NCBI RefSeq assembly: GCF_009727055.1
Contig: NC_052351.1
Coordinates: 10,188,821 to 10,252,820 of the forward strand
Length of the DNA stretch: 64,000 nt
From: Benincasa hispida
Taxonomy: Eukaryota > Streptophyta > Magnoliopsida > Cucurbitales > Cucurbitaceae
Reading direction: 5' to 3'
The first letter of the stretch is position 1, and the number at the start of each line of letters is the position of its first letter. The notes beneath the pieces are model-generated. The model was given only the letters and a program-made list of their open reading frames with translations, searched no databases and was not told the DNA's origin. A program made the position numbers and the translations under genes. This document shows, piece by piece, positions 58,317 through 64,000 of the stretch.

Positions 58317-59507
58317 ATGAGTGCGGGAATAGAACCCAAGCCCAACATCGATCCTGAAATAGAAAGGACTTTCCTTCGTAGAGTAAGGCAGAATCGTAAT
58401 AAACGTAGAAGGAATATGACCAATGAAAACAACAACAACAATCATAACAACCAGCCCGGAGCGAATGGTTTGTTCGGTCACCAGCAACAAGATCTCATTT
58501 TCCTTGCTACTGATCGCAACATCCCAATGCAGAACTATGTGGAATGTAAGGTGAAGACCCGCATGCCCATCTTAAAAGCTTAGTGGAGATGTGTAACACA
58601 TTCGCAATTCCAGGCGTGATACTAGAAGGAATTCGGTTGTTTCTATTCCATTACACTCTTCGAGACGAGGCTAAGAAATGTGCCTATTCGTTTGAACCTA
58701 ATAAGATAGTATCATGGGGCCAATCGGTTGAAAGGTTTATGAAGAAATTCTTTTCCCTTACTGTTAAGGCAAGGAGAAGGCGGGAAGTTCTAAATTTTGA
58801 GCAAGGAAATACTGAAACCCTGAGCACTATATGGGTTAGATTTCAATGCCTTGTAAAGAATTATCTGCATATTGGCATCCCTGATTGCGTTCTTATGGAA
58901 ACATTTTACAATGGGCTAAACAGAGCTACTCAGGCAGTTGTGGCCACCTCTGCAGCTGGTGGCTTCATGGACAAGACATACATAGAGGCTAAGGCAATAT
59001 TCGACTGAATCTCTTGAAATATAGATGATTGGGTGGATGAAGATTATGGGAGCCAGAATGTCGAAAAAAGGAAGACAGAAGGGGCGATAATATAGTAGAT
59101 ATGATGAGCTTACTAGCCGTTCAGATGGCCGCAATTACATTTCTTCTTCAAACCATTGCGATAAATCAGGGCGTGTTGAATAGAAATTCCGCGCAACTAA
59201 ACACAATGACGCAAGTTGTGGCAGTTAGCTGTAGCTAATGTGGAGAGCCCCATTCAGTTGAAACTTGCCCGCAGGACCTGCAATTAGTATTCTCAATTCA
59301 TAACAAGCTGTTCAGTAGCATATATAATCCAGGTTGGAGGAACCACCCTAACTTTGGATAGGGTGGAAACCCAGAATAGTCTGGGCAGAGAAATTTGCAT
59401 CAAAATCCACAAGTAAGGAAAATCCTTTCGAATTCCATCAACTACCTCAAGGTCATCAGCAACATCAAAGTCGAAACCAGTATAATCACAACCAAGCATC
59501 GAGTTCC
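58317..59507 (+). pseudogene. Gypsy Gag remnant (Retrotrans_gag)
   Basis: The first frame, 58317-58583, reads DPEIERTFLRRVRQNRNKRR and an Asn-rich stretch. The second frame, 58583-59008, reads EGIRLFLFHYTLRDEAKKCA, FMKKFFSLTVKARRRREVL, and the end LMETFYNGLNRATQAVV, the Retrotrans_gag core. Further on are a knuckle-like CGEPHSVETCP (59241-59273) and YNPGWRNHPNFG (59321-59356). One shift joins the first two frames near 58580. Later stops at about 59009, 59090 and 59236 break the rest. The Copia LTR cuts it at 59508. Confidence 0.82.
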
Positions 59508-61617
59508 TGAAGGAACTCTTACCCAAGAGTATCTATGAGCGGAAGTGGATCTTTCCAATTCATTATGACAAAATTTCCACATATACGTTTACACATACAG
59601 ATATGCATTAACAACACTAAATTACTAGCATGCTTTCAGATAAATAAACAAAAGAACGAGGACTTACTAGTTGAAGACTTTCTTTGGAACAATACTCACT
59701 CTCACATAAACGGACTCCTTGCGCTCTCGTTCAAACGCCAGGCAATCGTTCAATAACAACCCAGTCGTTTACCACGAACAGCTGTGCACGAACAGCAGGA
59801 GATGGGGATGACAACACCACTCGGAGCCTTCAGTATTCTCGGAGTGAGAATCCAAAGTGTGGGCTTTGTTCGGATTTGGTAGAGGTGAGGAGGAAAGGCT
59901 ATCATGTACAAAGATCAAGCATGTGGGAGAAGGCAGCAACTATCGTATAGCCCGAGTGCTTAATCGTTTAGGCGAGGTACATGATCATGTAGGAAAAGCT
60001 AGGCGATCGTCTATAAAATCATTTAGTAAGGCTCGGGCGCTAAGCAATCGTTTAGTAAATGGTAAGCGGTCGTTTAGAGAAGTGTGCGTGCGGTGAGTGG
60101 TCGTTTAGTAAGCTGGTACTATCGTATAGGCTCTGCAAATATAAGCGATGTAATGCCAATCACACCATGAGCAATTATGCGTATATCTTTGCAAAATGAA
60201 ACCAATTTTCATTTTATTCTTCAGTTTCGAAAACCAAATTGAACTTTCCACTAACGCACGGTTACAGAGAAAACGGTGGCCAATTATCCCATAATTTCCA
60301 ATTAATACAATAATAAATATAATCATATTATATTCATAACCCATATTTTGATATCATATATCAACCATAGTGTTTTCTCCTCTACTTGATATAAATCGTA
60401 TTTATATCCAATTTCCTCTAAATTAATGTATCTCATACATTTAGTCAATCATATCATATATAATTAACCATTTTAATTATATCATATATAATCGAACTCC
60501 CTCTTGTCAAGTTGAACATTTAAAACTGACTCAAAAACTGATTCTCAACTTGTATCCAAGCTACCAAGGGAACCTTATGGACCTATGGCTCGAAGCTCCA
60601 ACGGTACGTGAATAGCTGACTAAACTCTTTAGCCACGAGATCTATCATCCGTTAACTGTCAGGCATTCCACTAAAGACCGGCAGTTGAACTCTTCTTACC
60701 ATAAATATATTTTTGTGTCCATCGGATATAACTAATCATCAGTACGATAAACCTTCAAAGATGCTCGGCACAGTTGTGCCAATTTACCATTTTGCCCCTG
60801 TAGTTACATCTCACTCCTTAAGTACCATTGATCCCTATAATGAACAATACAACATAGTCCTACTATGTGTGAACACCTCTCGGGCCATGAGAAAGTGTGT
60901 GACGCCACATCGTTCAAGCCCCGGGATCAGCCCTTAAGGAAGCTATCTATCTACTTACCCCTGCTTCAAGGAAGAAGTGAATTCCATCTTGTGTAGTTGA
61001 GTTCCTAGCTTCCAAATCAGGCGAATCCTCAAAGTGGTAGGTTTGAGGTGGTAGCCTACCCACTCGCACCCATGCAAATCAAAAGACCGCTCTCAATGGC
61101 AGGAGTTCCCAACTCACTCAGGATTGAGGTCATGTTACCTATGGTCATCCTAGTGAAGTGAAGTCTCTGTCATGAATGACGTTATATAACGAGACGTTAA
61201 CACTTCGTGGTCAAGTCTTATACAAACTCTTTGTATAGGACGCCCCTGCTTGCATGTCCCTTACACAAATGATTAGGATCAGACCATCTGTGATAAGTTA
61301 CAATACTTGTAACTATTCCATAAAGCGGGTTGTATTCGTAGCGTTACCAGAATAAGGTTTCCATCCTATATCCATATACTACATACCACTTTGGTTTTCA
61401 CTTAAGACATGATCCACTTATATGTCACCACATACATGCTCAAGTTACATAATGACAACCAGGGATTTTAAGTTTATTGGTTTGTGGTAAAGCAAATAAA
61501 ACATCCAATGTGCAAAGTCAAGAAGTGAAGTAAATATCATATATTATACATCACAAGCATTCGTACAAACTATTTACAAACTACAGGACACGAGACTTTA
61601 GGAGAAAATAACCTTCA
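59508..61617 (-). mobile_element. Copia LTR (family of the 14235-16274 LTR) inside the Gypsy element
   Basis: On the minus strand it starts TGAAGGTTATTTTCTCC at 61617 and ends GAGTTCCTTCA at 59508. The central part matches the large Copia LTR, for example the CGTTATATAACG block near 61180. The sides carry no matching 5-bp duplication (GTTCC against TGTGC) and belong to different host genes (gag left, RT right). So it is not a simple solo LTR insertion. Confidence 0.78.
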
Positions 61618-62030
61618 TGTGCCCCTTTGGCACTTTCGCCTTTCGGTGCATGCCTTTTGGGTTATGCAATACACCTGGTACTTTTCAGCGATGTATGATG
61701 GCGATCTTTTTTGAATTCTTGGAGGATTCTTTGGAGGTATTTATATGATTTCTCTGTGTTTGGTGATTCATACAATATTTGCCTAACCAACTTGGAAAGA
61801 GTGCTAAGAAAATGCGAAGAGATAAACCTTGTCCTCAATTGGGAGAAGTGCCATTTCATGGTCACTGAGGGCATCGTATTAGGGCACAAAATATCCAAAG
61901 TAGGACTTGAAGTAGATCAAGCAAAGGTTGACACAATAGTCAAATTGTTGCCACCTATCAATGTCAAAACATTGAGAAGATTTTTGGGCCATCTAGGATT
62001 TTGCAGAAGATTCATCTACTGAAAAGGAGA
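61618..62030 (+). pseudogene. Gypsy reverse transcriptase, C-terminal half
   Basis: CPFGTFAFRCMPFGLCNTPG starts at about 61621. The frame then shifts near 61705-61740 to VFGDSYNICLTNLERVLRKC, NLVLNWEKCHFMVTEGIVLG and LPPINVKTLRRFLGHLGFCR, the usual end of Gypsy RT and connection. The catalytic F/Y-x-D-D segment, expected around 61735, is not readable because of the shift. Confidence 0.82.
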
Positions 62031-62290
62031 TGCTTGCGGTGGTGATTGTGATTGAGAAATTCTAAAAATATTTAGTGAGGTCGAGCGTTTTGGTGTATAC
62101 TGATCATTCTGCGATCAAACACCTCATGGCTAAAAAGGATGCTAAGCCAAGACTGATTCGGTGGGTTTTATTGTTGCAGGAATTTGATTTGGAGATTGAA
62201 CAGGAAGGGAACTGAAAACCAAGTGGCTAACCATCTATCGAGGTTTGAGAACCTTGAGACCCAAAGAAAGGAAAGAGACATAAAAGATTG
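62015..62290 (+). pseudogene. Gypsy RNase H fragment
   Basis: Starts KEMLAVVIVIEKF, then [20 protein letters not shown] and [20 protein letters not shown], typical Gypsy RNase H (VYTDH, W-LLLQEFD). The N-terminal end follows a stop after the RT, and an internal deletion may have removed the RT thumb to RNase H linker. Confidence 0.75.
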
Positions 62291-63017
62291 CTTCCCCGAT
62301 GAAAGGATGATGGTTATGAGTGATAAGAGCCATGGTATGCGGATATTGTGAATTTTTTAGTTGGCACCCAGGCGCTAGAAGACTAGTGTCCACAACAAAA
62401 GAAGAAATTTCACCATGAAGCTAAGTTTTACTATTTGGATGACCCATTCTTGTATAAACTAGACCCATATCACATTTTGTGGTGATGCCGTCCCTAAGAC
62501 TGAAACTTAGGGCATCCTTGAGCAGTGTCATGAGTCCCCATATGGTGGACATTTTGGGGGGCAGAGGACTGTTGCTAAGGTTCTTCAGTGTGGTTACTTC
62601 TGGCCCACTCTATTCAAAGATGCCCATGCCTATGCGGTAAATTGTGATCGCTGCTAGAGAACGGGTAACATATCAAGATAGAATGAAATATCATTAACTT
62701 CCATATTGGAAGTTGAATTATTTGATGTATGGGGCATAGACTTTATAGTCCCCTTCCCAGTCCCTGAAGGTCGTCAGTACATTCTAGTCGCCATTGATTA
62801 TGTCTCTAAATGGATAGAAGCCATCTCTTGCGCCAAAAATGATGTGATCACGGTGGCAAAGTTTCTAAAGAAGAACATCTTTACACAGTTTAGAACACCC
62901 CGAACGATAATCAGTAATGAAGGTATGCATTTTATCAATCACATAATTTCTAACCTATTAATGAAACTCAGTGTCAGCCACAGGGTTGCGACAACCTATC
63001 ACTCACAAACAAATGGT
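62291..63017 (+). pseudogene. Gypsy integrase, truncated
   Basis: A degraded zinc-binding region (YWPT-like segment near 62590, CDRC near 62644) is followed by the open frame 62706-63020: VWGIDFIVPFPVPEGRQYIL, IDYVSKWIEAI and RTIISNEGMHF, then HSQTNG. The first catalytic Asp (GID) is present. The second, expected in ISDEG, reads Asn (ISNEG). The catalytic Glu, which follows QTNG, is cut off by the LTR at 63018. Confidence 0.85.
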
Positions 63018-64000
63018 TGATAATGGGCAAAAATGCACGTTATCATAGTGCTAAGTTCTTAAACAATGTTGGCTTGCGTTAATAAAACATGTTAAATTCT
63101 GTCCAAAAAGCATCAGATTCATAATATAGCGGTCGCATGCGTTCATCGCATTAAAACAGTTTATTTTTGTATTTTTATGCAGAATATGCAATGACATAAG
63201 GCGGAAATTGCGATCATAGGAAATAATTGATTGAGCGCAGCATCACCGCAACTCGCAAACATTTTTTCAAGAAAGATTGCCGCAACTTGGTCGGCGCAAC
63301 ATGGTGGGCGCATCTGGGTGAAAGACATAATTAATCGCGATGGGATAGAAAGCTAATGTCGGTCGAATCCGAATTAAGTTGAGAGCTGCTAACGATAATA
63401 AGTACATTAAGCTTTTCGGTGACAAATATTCGGTGCATCAGTCAGGGAAATAAAGCCATCCCATCTATGCAATTACAAGAAAGATGCCGCCTTCACCCCG
63501 AAGAACTATAAATATAGAAGGCATCCTTCAGAAAAGGAGTTCGGTTACTTAGATAAAATTTCTATAGAATTTAGCCTTGTCCATAGTTTTTCTTTTATCT
63601 TTAAGGCGGAGCAAGGGAAGAGCTGATACGCCGGAAGATCGCTTAGGGTAGCTTGGGAGAGAACCTTGAGGCGAAGAAGCAGAGAGCGGCCCGACTCTCG
63701 CGAGAGCGAGGCTATCTTTTGAACACGAGTAGAAAAGACGGTGTAAAAGCCTGGGAAGCAAGAGATTGCTACCAAGCTCTTTATTCTATACTTGCATTGT
63801 TATTTTGTACTTCCTTTTTATATTTATACAATGGAAGTTCTTATTCTACATCTGTTCACTCTCTTAGCACGCATGAGTAACTAAATTAGTCGAATGGGTT
63901 GAGAAGAACTAAGCTAACATCACCTAGGATCTTCATTGCTTGCGATTATCTTATATTTATGTGTGCTTCATTCGTTCATTAGAGATACTCGGGAGGGTAG
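63018..64000 (+). repeat. Gypsy LTR (same family as 2080) running off the window
   Basis: It starts TGATAATGGGCAAAAATGCA, directly after the integrase codons for HSQTNG. It matches the LTR at 2080 onward and the inverted one at 3684 leftwards. An ACTATAAATATAG promoter-like block lies near 63506. The right end is outside the window, so solo LTR and full element cannot be told apart. Confidence 0.75.

Larger units (their letters stand above)
56721..63017 (+). mobile_element. Second Athila-like Gypsy element, interrupted and truncated
   Basis: Plus-strand order: 5' LTR (56721-58193), primer site, gag (58317-59500), a minus-strand Copia LTR (59508-61617), the latter half of RT (61622-62030), RNase H (62015-62280) and integrase (62560-63017). 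It breaks off at 63018, where an LTR of another Gypsy family begins. Protease and the front of RT are missing at the Copia LTR, so a deletion occurred there. Confidence 0.85.

Overview
This window is plant nuclear DNA, AT-rich and heavily invaded by LTR retrotransposons. It holds a tandem cluster of cysteine-rich receptor-like kinase (CRK) genes on the minus strand at about 17.6-37.4 kb. Plant origin is clear: CRKs with paired DUF26 (Gnk2/stress-antifungal) domains, spliceosomal introns, plant Copia and Gypsy lineages, and CACTA and hAT type DNA transposon ends. A cucurbit or other eudicot is a guess from repeat style only. I recognised no rRNA, tRNA or CRISPR array.

Layout. 1-3684: 3' end of an Athila-like Gypsy element, closed by two LTR copies in opposite orientation. 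This element sits inside the 5' LTR of a large Copia element (3685-16274), whose leader carries a solo LTR (7475-9630) and whose gag-pol is decayed. 16275-17631: no gene seen. 17632-37360: four CRK-family loci, all minus strand. From right to left they are an intact CRK (34660-37360), a second intact CRK with a hAT-like MITE in its first intron (30110-33625), a CRK pseudogene (18973-22080), and a kinase-less gene with signal peptide, two DUF26 domains and one membrane span (17632-18635). A nearly complete Ale-type Copia element (23498-28057) lies between the second and third loci.

The right half is almost entirely nested transposons. 38501-38692 is a near-pure G tract. 39006-47318 is a SIRE-like element with gag remnants but no pol; its 5' LTR is split by a one-ended CACTA fragment that itself holds a solo LTR with an assembly gap (one N). 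47644-53064 is a minus-strand Copia element split by a Gypsy solo LTR and a truncated LTR. 53973-55866 is another copy of that LTR family. 56721-63017 is a second Athila-like Gypsy element with gag, RT, RNase H and integrase pieces, interrupted by a Copia LTR. It is cut at 63018 by another LTR that runs off the window.

How the genes relate. The three CRK loci with kinases share seven exons with the same phases, and a TATA-like element 76-84 bp upstream of the start codon. They share a His in place of the Arg before the catalytic Asp (HHDLK, non-RD). They therefore descend from one ancestor by tandem duplication. The copies are in different states: two look functional, one is a pseudogene, and one (more diverged outside) has lost its kinase and resembles plasmodesmata-located proteins in architecture. 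At least two duplication units also carry a fragment of an unidentified upstream gene. Their probable role, from the family, is cell-surface or apoplastic defence and stress signalling.
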